64,000 bases of DNA, from positions 1-64,000 of the forward strand of contig NZ_JAQZAL010000027.1 of the NCBI RefSeq assembly GCF_028737205.1, written 5' to 3'. Positions within the stretch are counted from its first letter, which is position 1, and the number at the start of each line of letters is the position of its first letter. Origin of the DNA: Actinomycetospora lutea (GTDB taxonomy: Bacteria > Actinomycetota > Actinomycetes > Mycobacteriales > Pseudonocardiaceae). The notes beneath the pieces were generated by a model. It saw only the letters and a list, made by a program, of their open reading frames with translations. It searched no databases and was not told the DNA's origin. The position numbers and the translations under genes were made by a program. Shown here in pieces: positions 54,110-64,000 of the stretch.

Positions 54110-55270
54110 GTGGGCCCGTCAGCGGACTTCGCCCCGATGGGGCTACCGATCCGGGAGTACCTCCTGGTCGGGCTGTCCGCCGCGGTCGTCACCTACCTGC
54201 TGACGGGCCTGGTCCGCCGGTTCGCGCTGCGCATCGGCGCGATCGCCGTGCCGCGCGGGCGCGACGTGCACACCATCCCGATCCCGCGCCTCGGCGGCGT
54301 CGGCATCTACCTCGGCGTCGTCGGGGGCGTGTTCGTCGCCTCGCAGCTGCCGGTGCTGCGCCGGGCCTTCGACTACTCGAACGAGACCATCGCCGTGCTC
54401 GTCGCCGGCGGGGTCATCGTGCTGGTCGGGGTGCTCGACGACCGGTTCGGGCTCGACGCGCTGACCAAGCTCGCCGGCCAGGCGACCGCCGCCGGCGTGC
54501 TCGTGCTCATGGGCGTGCAGTGGACCGCGATCTACCTGCCGTGGGGCGGCACCGGCGGGAGCACCGGGTCGGTGCTGCTGCTCGGCCAGGACCAGGGCGT
54601 GCTCATCACGGTGTTCCTGTGCGTCCTGCTCATCAACGCGATGAACTTCGTCGACGGGCTCGACGGGCTCGCCGCCGGCATCGGGACCATCGCGGCCACC
54701 GCGACCTGCGCGTTCGCCCTCGGTCTGCTCGGCCAGCAGAACGGCGACGTCAACGCCTACCCGCCCGCGCTCATCGCCGCCGTCCTGGCCGGGGCCCTCG
54801 CGGGCTTCCTGCCCCACAACTTCCAGCCCGCCCGCCTGTTCATGGGCGACTCGGGCTCGATGTTCATCGGGCTCACGCTCGCCGCGGCCACCACCACGGC
54901 CTCCGGGCGCACCAACTACTCGACCACCGGCGCCACCGGCGCGCTCGCGCTGGTCACGCCCCTGATCGTGGTCGCCGCGGTGGTGTTCGTGCCCCTGCTC
55001 GACCTGCTGCTCGCCGTGGTCCGCCGCACCCGCGCGGGCACCAGCCCCTTCGCGCCGGACAAGATGCACCTGCACCACCGGCTGCTCGAGATCGGCCACT
55101 CCCAGCGCCGCGCGGTGCTCCTGATCTACCTGTGGGCGGGCGTGCTGTCGTTCGGTGCGGTGGCCCTCGCGCTGGTCGACAACGCGTTCCTGGTGGTCTG
55201 GATGGTCACCGCGGGCGTGCTCGTCGCCGTCCTGGCCTCCGCCGTCCCGCGCCTGCGCGCCCGCGCCTGA
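54110..55270 (+). CDS. wecA: Undecaprenyl/decaprenyl-phosphate GlcNAc-1-phosphate transferase
   Basis: A 386-aa membrane protein of the MraY/WecA family with about 11 helices. Catalytic and Mg2+ motifs: VGVLDDRFGLD, MNFVDGLDGLAAG, ARLFMGDSGSMFIG and the His loop KMHLHHRLLEIG. It transfers a sugar-1-phosphate to a polyprenyl phosphate at the inner membrane face; in actinomycetes this starts arabinogalactan or teichoic-type linker synthesis. GTG 54110 is preferred for the -10 box; ATG 54137 is an alternative. Followed after 27 bp by the atpI-like gene. Confidence 0.93.
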   Translation: MGPSADFAPMGLPIREYLLVGLSAAVVTYLLTGLVRRFALRIGAIAVPRGRDVHTIPIPRLGGVGIYLGVVGGVFVASQLPVLRRAFDYSNETIAVLVAGGVIVLVGVLDDRFGLDALTKLAGQATAAGVLVLMGVQWTAIYLPWGGTGGSTGSVLLLGQDQGVLITVFLCVLLINAMNFVDGLDGLAAGIGTIAATATCAFALGLLGQQNGDVNAYPPALIAAVLAGALAGFLPHNFQPARLFMGDSGSMFIGLTLAAATTTASGRTNYSTTGATGALALVTPLIVVAAVVFVPLLDLLLAVVRRTRAGTSPFAPDKMHLHHRLLEIGHSQRRAVLLIYLWAGVLSFGAVALALVDNAFLVVWMVTAGVLVAVLASAVPRLRARA

Positions 55271-55297
55271 CCGGCGCTCCCCGAGAGGACACCCCCG

Positions 55298-55807
55298 ATG
55301 ACCAGCCCCGAGACGCCCGACCCGACCCCGCAGTCCCCGCCGGCCGGCCCGTCCGCCACCCCGTCCGCCACCCCGTCCGCCACCCCGCACGCCACCCCCG
55401 CCACGACCGCGCAGGTCCTCGAGGCCAGCCGGGCGATGCTGCGCGGCGGCCTGTGGCCCGCGGTGATCGTCGCGGTGCTGGCCGCGCTGGTCGCCGGCCT
55501 GCTCGCCGGAGTCACCGGGGTGGTGGCGGCGATCGTCGGCGCCGTCGTCGTCATCGCCGTCTGCTCGCTCGGGCCGCTCGTCATGCGCTGGACCGCGGCC
55601 GCCGACCCGATGGTCGTCATGGCCGCCGCGCTCGTGAGCATGATGGGCAAGCTCGGCCTGCTGCTCGTCGTGTTCCTCGTGCTGCAGGCGCTCGGCGTGG
55701 TCGACACGCGCATCGCCGCGCTCGCCCTCGGGCCGACCGCCATCGCCTTCATCGTCGGCGAGGTCATCGCCTTCGCGCGCCTCCGCACGCCGACGATCGC
55801 GGTGTGA
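55298..55807 (+). CDS. Membrane protein at the AtpI position of the ATP synthase locus
   Basis: A 169-aa protein. A Pro/Thr/Ser-rich head with SATP repeats (about residues 1-40) precedes four hydrophobic helices (from LWPAVIVAVLAALVAGLLAG). Position between wecA and the atp genes corresponds to the mycobacterial Rv1303-type gene, often labelled ATP synthase protein I. That label rests on location and topology, as the sequence is poorly conserved. GAGAGGACAC precedes the ATG. Confidence 0.7.
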   Translation: MTSPETPDPTPQSPPAGPSATPSATPSATPHATPATTAQVLEASRAMLRGGLWPAVIVAVLAALVAGLLAGVTGVVAAIVGAVVVIAVCSLGPLVMRWTAAADPMVVMAAALVSMMGKLGLLLVVFLVLQALGVVDTRIAALALGPTAIAFIVGEVIAFARLRTPTIAV

Positions 55808-55858
55808 CCTGCGTCGTCCAGGTCCCCCGACCAGGGGTAGAGCCTCCGACGGCCCGTA

Positions 55859-55886
55859 GTGACTGCGACGAACCTGCTGATATGGT
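55859..55886 (+). promoter_or_regulatory. Putative promoter of the atp operon
   Basis: GTGACT (55859-55864), 16-bp spacer, TATGGT (55881-55886), 8 nt before the ATG at 55895. Four of six -35 and four of six -10 positions match the housekeeping consensus. Transcription would start at or just before the start codon. Confidence 0.55.
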
Positions 55887-55894
55887 GCGCCTCG

Positions 55895-56194
55895 ATGGCG
55901 CAGGACAGCCTCCGCGGAGATGCGGGACGCACCCCTCCGCAGGGGTCCGACCACTCGCCGTCCGAGGCGTGGACGGTCCTTTCCCACCTGATCACCGGGA
56001 TTCTGGTGTTCGGCGGCCTGGGATGGGTACTCGACGCACTGCTCTCGACGCGGTGGTTCCTCCTCATCGGCCTGCTGGCCGGTGGGGCGGCGTCCTTCGC
56101 GTTGATCTACATCCGATACCTTTACGTCCCCCCCGACCCCCCTCGACCCGGTGAACCCGCCGGCCCGGAGGACCGGAAGGAGCAGCACGGGTGA
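55895..56194 (+). CDS. AtpZ/AtpI-type small ATP synthase accessory protein
   Basis: A 99-aa protein with two helices (WTVLSHLITGILVFGGLGWVL and LLIGLLAGGAASFALIYIR), the layout of AtpZ-type proteins thought to help c-ring assembly or Mg2+/Ca2+ handling. The ATG at 55895 is preferred over GTG 55859 because the latter falls in the promoter -35. Its TGA overlaps the atpB GTG by 4 bp. Confidence 0.75.
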   Translation: MAQDSLRGDAGRTPPQGSDHSPSEAWTVLSHLITGILVFGGLGWVLDALLSTRWFLLIGLLAGGAASFALIYIRYLYVPPDPPRPGEPAGPEDRKEQHG

Positions 56195-57021
56195 TCTCGT
56201 CGTTGTTGACGCAGGTGCCGGCGCCGCCGGTCCCGCCCGAGCCCCCGGCCGAGGGCTTCAAGGCGCCCGGTGTCGAGGACTTCAACCTCCCCCCGATCTT
56301 CGAGGGGATCCCGGTCCTCGAGTGGTTCGACAAGGTCTCGATCCAGTTCATCGTGGCCGGGATCTTCGTGTGGGGGTTCTTCGCGCTGGCGACCAAGGAC
56401 CCGAAGGTGGTGCCCGGCCGGCTGCAGTTCCTGGCGGAGAAGTTCCAGGGCATCGTGCGCGACCAGATCGCGCGCGACAACATCGGCCCGGAGTTCCGCA
56501 AGTACGTGCCCTACCTGGTCGCGCTCTTCGCGTTCATCCTGGTGAACAACGTCTTCGGGATCCTGCCGTTCGTGCAGTTCCCGTCGTTCTCGCACCCGGG
56601 CATGGCGTACGCGCTCGCGGCCATCACCTGGCTGATCTACAACTACGTCGGCATCAAGAAGCAGGGCTTCGGCGGCTACGTCCGGCTCATGACCTGGCCC
56701 CCCGGCGTGCCGGGGTGGGTCCGGGTGATCCTGACCCCGATCGAGTTCCTCTCGAACTTCATCCTGCGGCCCGTCACGCTCTCGCTGCGGTTGTTCGGCA
56801 ACATGCTCGCCGGCCACCTGCTGCTGCTGGTCTTCATCTTCGGCGGTGAGTACATGCTCACCGTCGCGGACGACCTCGTCCTCAACGTCCTGTCGCCGTT
56901 CGCGTTCCTCTTCGCGATCGTCATGACGTTCTTCGAGGCCTTCATCCAGGTGGTGCAGGCCTACATCTTCACCGTCCTCACGGCGTCGTACATCGGTGCG
57001 TCGCTGGCCGACGAGCACTAG
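56191..57021 (+). CDS. atpB: ATP synthase Fo subunit a
   Basis: A 276-aa membrane subunit forming the proton half-channels. The essential Arg lies in [15 protein letters not shown] (helix 5). About five to six helices, with the late [21 protein letters not shown] segment conserved. GTG start overlapping the previous stop. Confidence 0.97.
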   Translation: MISSLLTQVPAPPVPPEPPAEGFKAPGVEDFNLPPIFEGIPVLEWFDKVSIQFIVAGIFVWGFFALATKDPKVVPGRLQFLAEKFQGIVRDQIARDNIGPEFRKYVPYLVALFAFILVNNVFGILPFVQFPSFSHPGMAYALAAITWLIYNYVGIKKQGFGGYVRLMTWPPGVPGWVRVILTPIEFLSNFILRPVTLSLRLFGNMLAGHLLLLVFIFGGEYMLTVADDLVLNVLSPFAFLFAIVMTFFEAFIQVVQAYIFTVLTASYIGASLADEH

Positions 57022-57107
57022 CGCGCACCACGACGAACTGGGTCGCCGCAACCACCGGCGCCGTCCTTCCCCCCGATCAGAGAACGAACACCGGAAAGGA
57101 ACCCCTC

Positions 57108-57314
57108 ATGGTTCAGGGCAGCCTCAACATGGTCGGCTACGGCCTCTCCGCCGTCGGCCCCGGTATCGGCGTCGGCATCGTCTTCGCGGCGTTCATCAAC
57201 GGTGTGGCCCGCCAGCCGGAGGCCCGTGGCCAGCTGCAGACCATCGCGTTCATCGGCTTCGCCCTCTCCGAGGCGCTGGCCATCATCGGTCTGGTGCTCG
57301 CGTTCGCCATCTGA
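57108..57314 (+). CDS. atpE: ATP synthase Fo subunit c
   Basis: A 68-aa two-helix hairpin. The first helix has a glycine-rich [13 protein letters not shown], the loop has [10 protein letters not shown], and the second helix has the ion-binding Glu in [14 protein letters not shown] proton-type ring is expected. GGAAAGGAACC precedes the ATG. Confidence 0.97.
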   Translation: MVQGSLNMVGYGLSAVGPGIGVGIVFAAFINGVARQPEARGQLQTIAFIGFALSEALAIIGLVLAFAI

Positions 57315-57355
57315 TTTCCCCCTGACCGGTCGCCGGAGGGGCGGGAGGTGAACAC

Positions 57356-57952
57356 TTGAGTGCCATCGAGGTGCTGGTTGCCGAGCAGCCGGCGGGCGAA
57401 CCGTACGCCGCGTTCCCGCACGTCGCGGAGATCATCGTCGGCCTGATCGCCTTCTCGCTGCTCGTGTACGTGATCGGCAAGTTCGCGTGGCCGAACGTGG
57501 TGACGTCGCACGACGACACCAAGAAGCAGATCGAGGGCGGCATCGCCAAGGCCGAGGCCATGGAGGCCGACGCCAAGGCCGAGCTCGCGCGCAGCCGGGA
57601 GCGGCTGGCCCGGGTCGACGACGAGACCGCGCGCATCCGGGACGACGCCCGGGCCGACGCGGAACGCATCGGGCAGGACATGGACGCGCGGGCCCAGGAC
57701 GAGGCCGAGCGTGTCCGCGCACAGGGTCGGCAGTCGCTGGAGGCCTCGCGCTCGCGAGCGATCGCGGAGCTGCGGGCCCAGACCGGGCGTGAGTCCGTGG
57801 AGCTGTCCCGGAAGATCGTGGAGTCGGCGCTGTCCGACGACGCGAGCAAGGGCCGGAGCATCGACCGCTTCCTCGACGAGCTCGAGGCGATGGGCGGTAC
57901 GAGCGGTGCCAGCGGGACCAGCGGGACCAGCGGGAACGGAGCGCAGGCATGA
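57356..57952 (+). CDS. atpF: ATP synthase Fo subunit b
   Basis: A 198-aa stator subunit: one membrane helix near residues 26-45 (IIVGLIAFSLLVYVIGKF), then a long charged coiled coil. Starts with TTG (57356) after GGGAGG; no better codon is available. The C-terminal tail consists of repeated Ser-Gly-Thr units (GASGTSGTSGNG) from a 9-bp tandem repeat; its end overlaps a sequence related to the lysA/hom 31-bp repeat. Confidence 0.93.
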   Translation: MSAIEVLVAEQPAGEPYAAFPHVAEIIVGLIAFSLLVYVIGKFAWPNVVTSHDDTKKQIEGGIAKAEAMEADAKAELARSRERLARVDDETARIRDDARADAERIGQDMDARAQDEAERVRAQGRQSLEASRSRAIAELRAQTGRESVELSRKIVESALSDDASKGRSIDRFLDELEAMGGTSGASGTSGTSGNGAQA

Positions 57953-57982
57953 GTCGCGGCACGCAGCGGAGCGGAGCTGACG
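57930..57982 (+). repeat. Sequence related to the lysA/hom repeat at the atpF-atpH junction
   Basis: CGGGAACGGAGCGCAG (57931-57946) matches the inner part of the 31-bp unit (reverse sense) with one base missing, and ACGCAGCGGAGCGGAGCTGAC (57961-57981, shown in two overlapping parts: ACGCAGCGGAGC and GCGGAGCTGAC) resembles its other half. It spans the atpF stop and the spacer before atpH. Confidence 0.55.
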
Positions 57983-57983
57983 C

Positions 57984-58832
57984 ATGAGCACAGCGTCCGG
58001 AGGCCTCCTGGCCGACTTCCACGCCGCGAGCCGTGACGCGCTGGAGGCCACGCGCCGCCGTCTCGAGGAGTCGACGGGGCAGGCGTCGGCGGGCGACCTC
58101 GGCACGGTCGCCGAGCAGCTCGACGCGGTCGCCGACCTGCTGCGGCGCGAGGCGGTGCTCCGGCGCACCCTCGCCGACTCGTCGCGCTCGGCGGAGGACC
58201 GCGAGGGCCTGGCCGACCGCCTGATCGGCCAGCAGGTCACCTCGGCCACGGCCGACGTCGTGCGCACCGCGGTGTCGTCGGCGTGGTCGCGTCCCGACGA
58301 CCTCGTCGCCGGCCTGCGCATCGTCGCCCGCGAGGCGCTGCTCGCCTCGGCCGAGCGGGACGGCCGTCTCGACGCCGTCGAGGACGAGCTCTTCCGTCTC
58401 GGGCGCATCGTCGCCGCGCAGCCCGACCTCGAGCGCCTGCTCGGCGACCCCGCGGCGAACGCCGAGGGCAAGCAGCGGGTCCTCGACACGCTGCTGGCCG
58501 ACAAGGCCGAGCCGACCACCCGCAAGCTCGCCGCCCAGCTCGTGGCCCACCCCGTGGCCCACGGCGTCGCCCAGGGCCTCGAGCGGCTGGCGGAGCTCGC
58601 GGCCGAGCGCCGGGAGCGGTCGGTCGCGACCGTCCGATCCCCGATCACCCTGTCCGACCAGCAGCAACGACGACTGGCCGATGCCCTCACGCGCATCTAC
58701 CGTCGGGACATCACCCTGCACCTCGAGGTCGACCCCGGTCTGGTCGGTGGTCTCGTGATCCAGGTGGGGGACGAGGTCATCGACGGCAGCGTGGCCGGCC
58801 GGCTCGACGAGCTCGGCCGGAGACTGGGCTGA
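57984..58832 (+). CDS. atpH: ATP synthase F1 subunit delta
   Basis: A 282-aa stalk protein linking F1 to subunit b. The long N-terminal helical domain and the C-terminal SPITLSDQQQRRLADALTRIYRRDITLHLEVDP with LVGGLVIQVGDEVIDGS are canonical. Length about 270-280 is usual for actinobacteria. ATG 57984 lies 31 bp after atpF. Confidence 0.95.
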   Translation: MSTASGGLLADFHAASRDALEATRRRLEESTGQASAGDLGTVAEQLDAVADLLRREAVLRRTLADSSRSAEDREGLADRLIGQQVTSATADVVRTAVSSAWSRPDDLVAGLRIVAREALLASAERDGRLDAVEDELFRLGRIVAAQPDLERLLGDPAANAEGKQRVLDTLLADKAEPTTRKLAAQLVAHPVAHGVAQGLERLAELAAERRERSVATVRSPITLSDQQQRRLADALTRIYRRDITLHLEVDPGLVGGLVIQVGDEVIDGSVAGRLDELGRRLG

Positions 58833-58892
58833 ACAGCCGGCTCGCCCGAGCCCCCAGCACGTGACCCCTAACGACTAGCGAGAGCGGAAGCC

Positions 58893-60647
58893 ATGGCCGA
58901 GTTGACCATCACCTCCGACGAGGTCCGTAGCGCGATCGAGGACTACGTCTCCTCGTACTCCGCGGACTCGACCCGTCAGGAGGTCGGCATCGTCACCTCG
59001 ACGGGTGACGGCATCGCGTACGTCGAGGGTCTGCCCTCGACGATGACGAACGAGCTCCTCGAGTTCCCCGGCGGGGTCCTGGGCCTGGCCCAGAACCTCG
59101 AGGAGCGCGAGATCGGCGTCGTCATCCTCGGTGAGTACGAGACCATCGAGGAGGGGCAGCAGGTCACGCGTACCGGTCGCGTGCTCTCGGTGCCGGTCGG
59201 TGACGGCTTCATGGGCCGGGTCGTCGACCCGCTCGGCCAGCCGCTCGACGGCCTCGGCGAGATCGAGGCCGAGGGCGAGCGCGAGATGGAGCTGCAGGCC
59301 GCGTCGGTCGTGCAGCGCAAGGAGGTCAAGCAGCCGCTGCAGACCGGGATCAAGGCCATCGACGCCATGACCCCGATCGGCCGCGGCCAGCGCCAGCTGA
59401 TCATCGGCGACCGCAAGACCGGCAAGACCGCGGTCTGCACCGACACGATCATCAACCAGCGCGAGGCCTGGGAGACCGGCGACCCCGAGCAGCAGGTCCG
59501 CTGCGTCTACGTCGCCGTCGGCCAGAAGGGCACCACGATCGCCGGTGTCCGCCAGGCGCTCGAGGACGCCGGCGCGATGGAGTACACGACCATCGTCGCC
59601 GCGCCCGCCTCCGACCCCGCGGGCTTCAAGTACATCGCCCCGTACGCCGGCTCCGCGATCGCGCAGCACTGGATGTACCAGGGCAAGCACACCCTGATCG
59701 TCTTCGACGACCTGTCGAAGCAGGCCGAGGCCTACCGCGCGATCTCGCTGCTGCTGCGCCGCCCGCCGGGCCGCGAGGCCTACCCGGGCGACGTCTTCTA
59801 CCTGCACTCGCGGCTGCTCGAGCGCTGCGCGAAGCTCTCCGACGACCTCGGTGCGGGCTCGCTGACCGGCCTCCCGATCGTCGAGACCAAGGGCGGCGAC
59901 ATCGCGGCCTACATCCCGACGAACGTCATCTCGATCACCGACGGCCAGTGCTTCCTCGAGGCCGACCTGTTCAACCAGGGCCAGCGGCCCGCGCTGAACG
60001 TCGGGAACTCGGTGTCGCGCGTCGGCGGATCGGCGCAGGTCAAGGCCATGCGCTCGGTCGCCGGCCGCCTGCGCGTCGACCTCGCGCAGTACCGCGAGCT
60101 CGAGTCGTTCGCGGCCTTCGGCTCCGACCTCGACGCCACCAGCCAGGCGCAGCTCGACCGCGGCGCCCGCCTCATGGAGCTGCTCAAGCAGGGCCAGGGC
60201 GAGCCGTACCCGGTCGAGGAGGAGGTCGTGAGCATCTTCCTCGGCACCCGTGGTCACCTCGACTCGGTGCCCGTGGAGGACGTCGCCCGCTTCGAGACCG
60301 AGTTCCTCGAGCACGTCCGCCGCGACGGCGGGGTGCTCTCCTCGATCCGCGAGTCGGGCCAGCTCTCCGACGAGGACGAGGAGCGCCTGACCAAGACGGT
60401 CTCCGAGTTCAAGGAACAGTTCTCGACCGGGTCGGGCGAGGGCGTCGCCGACGACGGCGGCACCGGCGAGCTCCTCGGCGAGAACGAGTCCGGCACCGAC
60501 TCCGACGAGGGCCCCTCGGAGTCCTCGGAGACCTCGGCCGACGCGGAGGACTCGGACTCGTCGCCCGACGCCTCGTCGAACTCCTCCTCGAGCTCGTCGT
60601 CGAGCTCGTCGTCGAACTCGTCCTCCGACAAGAGCTCGGAGAGCTAG
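58893..60647 (+). CDS. atpA: ATP synthase F1 subunit alpha with serine-rich tail
   Basis: A 584-aa subunit carrying the non-catalytic nucleotide sites. Walker A is [11 protein letters not shown], and [13 protein letters not shown] and [20 protein letters not shown] are canonical. The core ends near residue 510 (TVSEFKEQF). The remaining ~75 residues are acidic and serine-rich, finishing with a run of Ser broken only by Asn. Mycobacterial alpha has a shorter C-terminal extension that restrains ATP hydrolysis; this one is longer and different in composition. Confidence 0.97.
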   Translation: MAELTITSDEVRSAIEDYVSSYSADSTRQEVGIVTSTGDGIAYVEGLPSTMTNELLEFPGGVLGLAQNLEEREIGVVILGEYETIEEGQQVTRTGRVLSVPVGDGFMGRVVDPLGQPLDGLGEIEAEGEREMELQAASVVQRKEVKQPLQTGIKAIDAMTPIGRGQRQLIIGDRKTGKTAVCTDTIINQREAWETGDPEQQVRCVYVAVGQKGTTIAGVRQALEDAGAMEYTTIVAAPASDPAGFKYIAPYAGSAIAQHWMYQGKHTLIVFDDLSKQAEAYRAISLLLRRPPGREAYPGDVFYLHSRLLERCAKLSDDLGAGSLTGLPIVETKGGDIAAYIPTNVISITDGQCFLEADLFNQGQRPALNVGNSVSRVGGSAQVKAMRSVAGRLRVDLAQYRELESFAAFGSDLDATSQAQLDRGARLMELLKQGQGEPYPVEEEVVSIFLGTRGHLDSVPVEDVARFETEFLEHVRRDGGVLSSIRESGQLSDEDEERLTKTVSEFKEQFSTGSGEGVADDGGTGELLGENESGTDSDEGPSESSETSADAEDSDSSPDASSNSSSSSSSSSSSNSSSDKSSES

Positions 60648-60652
60648 GTCCG

Positions 60653-63116
<2,464 letters not shown>

Positions 63117-63117
<1 letters not shown>

Positions 63118-63515
63118 TGGCCGAGATGGAGGTCGCCATCGTCGGTGTCGAGAAGCGGCTGTGGTCGGGCCAGGCGAACTTCGTCTCGGCCCGCACGGTC
63201 GAGGGCGACATCGGTCTGCTGCCCGGGCACCAGCCGATGATCGCCGCGCTCAACGAGGCCGGCGTGGTGCGCATCGACCCGACCGACGGCGAGGCGTTCC
63301 ACGCGGCCGTCTTCGGCGGGTTCCTCTCGGTCACCGCGGAGTCGGTGACGATCCTGGCCGAGCTCGCCGAGCTGGCCTCCGAGATCGACGTCGCCGCGGC
63401 GCGCGACGAGCTGCAGCGCGCCGAGGGCGGCGGCGACGACGTCGACGACACCGCCATCGCGGCGGCGCGGGCACGCGCCCGCCTCCGCGCCGCGGGCGAG
63501 AACCCCGGCCACTGA
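63117..63515 (+). CDS. atpC: ATP synthase F1 subunit epsilon
   Basis: A 132-aa subunit: beta-sandwich domain (EVAIVGVEKRLWSGQANFVSARTVEGDIGLLPGHQPM) and a C-terminal helical hairpin shortened as in other actinobacteria. It couples rotation and restrains ATP hydrolysis. Start overlaps the atpD stop. Confidence 0.96.
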
Positions 63516-63534
63516 GGGAGGGCGAGCAGCACCG

Positions 63535-63978
63535 GTGGGGACCATGATGATCGCCGAGCTGGCGGCCATCGTGGTGCTCGCGGTGCTGCTCGTCGTCCTG
63601 TTCCTGCTGCTGCGCCGCGTCCGGCTGCTGCGCAGGGGCGGCGTCGACGTCGCCCTGCGCGAGAAGCGGGTCGCCGGGGACGGACGCGGCTGGCACTCGG
63701 GGCTCGGGCGCTACCGCGGCGACGAGTTCCGCTGGTACCGCATCAGCGGGCTGCGCTCGGGTCCCAACGTGGTCCTCGACCGCACCCGCCTCGAGATCGT
63801 CGACCGCCGCGCCCCCGTGGCCGGCGAGATGCACCCGCCCGGCTCCACCGTCCTGTCCTGCCGCGAGGGCGGTCGGGAGTGGGAGCTCGCGATCGGCGCC
63901 GACGCGCTGACCGGCTTCTCGTCCTGGCTGGAGTCGATCCCGCCGGGGCGGTCCACCGGGTACCGGCAGGCGAGCTGA
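63535..63978 (+). CDS. DUF2550-domain protein
   Basis: A 147-aa protein with one N-terminal helix (ELAAIVVLAVLLVVLFLLLRR) and a soluble domain with GWHSGLGRYRGDEFRWYRISGL, the DUF2550 pattern. The gene follows atpC in many actinomycetes; function unknown. GTG 63535 or ATG 63544 could be the start. Confidence 0.85.
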   Translation: MGTMMIAELAAIVVLAVLLVVLFLLLRRVRLLRRGGVDVALREKRVAGDGRGWHSGLGRYRGDEFRWYRISGLRSGPNVVLDRTRLEIVDRRAPVAGEMHPPGSTVLSCREGGREWELAIGADALTGFSSWLESIPPGRSTGYRQAS

Positions 63979-64000
63979 GGTCACGTCTGTGCTTGCGCCA

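Noticed and set aside
55859-55894. GTG at 55859 as start of the AtpZ-like protein
   Set aside because: The extra 12 codons coincide with a good -35/-10 pair and add no conserved residues.
54143-56188. Long minus-strand open frame opposite wecA and the atpI-like gene
   Set aside because: His/Arg/Asp-rich shadow without domains; the plus-strand genes have clear motifs.

Overview
The window is very GC-rich DNA from an actinomycete. Gene order and protein features (prfA-prmC-tsaC-glyA-wecA-atpI...atpC next to argS-lysA-hom-thrC-thrB-rho-rpmE, rho with a long disordered insert, frequent GTG starts, probable leaderless mRNAs) fit the Pseudonocardiales/Mycobacteriales branch. A Pseudonocardia-like organism is my best guess, from memory of such genomes and not from a search.

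Left part, about 1-34,930: an accessory region that looks mosaic. It opens with decayed pieces (an IS256-type transposase remnant at 27-322 and a frameshifted membrane-protein remnant at 520-906). A complete arginine deiminase (ADI) system follows, split over two divergent units. On the minus strand are arcA, arcB, a P-type cation ATPase and, slightly apart, a CPA1-type proton antiporter. On the plus strand are an arcD-like permease, a second P-type ATPase, arcC and another APC permease. The second ATPase lies between two imperfect 161-bp direct repeats made of the permease end plus the arcC start, so it appears to have been inserted with duplication of the arcD/arcC junction. Next comes a run of stress and envelope genes: SHOCT and YeaQ-like membrane proteins, a diacylglycerol-kinase-type lipid kinase, a SpoIIAA-like protein, an Abhydrolase_9 membrane hydrolase, a BCCT osmolyte transporter, an MFS exporter, DUF1269, LapA, an AI-2E-family permease, an alpha/beta hydrolase, an APP1-phospholipase D fusion, an MBL hydrolase and a class II glutamine amidotransferase. 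The region ends with a tyrosine integrase fused to a GntR-type helix-turn-helix, 92 bp from the 3' end of a tRNA-Arg(CCG). That is the usual geometry of an element integrated at a tRNA gene and extending leftwards; the far attachment site is not visible.

Right part, 34,933-64,000: conserved core genome. It holds tRNA-Arg, a KARI-like oxidoreductase with an altered active site, the DUF3105/DUF305 pair divergent from argS, the lysine/threonine genes lysA-hom-thrC-thrB, rho, a nitroreductase/PaaK-like pair, rpmE, the translation cluster prfA-prmC-tsaC, glyA, wecA, and the complete F1Fo ATP synthase operon (atpI-like, atpZ-like, B, E, F, H, A, G, D, C) followed by a DUF2550 gene.

Functionally, the ADI system would turn arginine into ornithine, CO2, ammonia and ATP when respiration is limited. 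The adjoining P-type ATPases and antiporter could spend or balance that energy as ion gradients. Notable details are an identical 31-bp repeat read in frame inside both lysA and hom, a polyserine tail on AtpA with acidic serine-rich insertions in AtpG, and a recurring TAnnnT box 6-8 nt before start codons.
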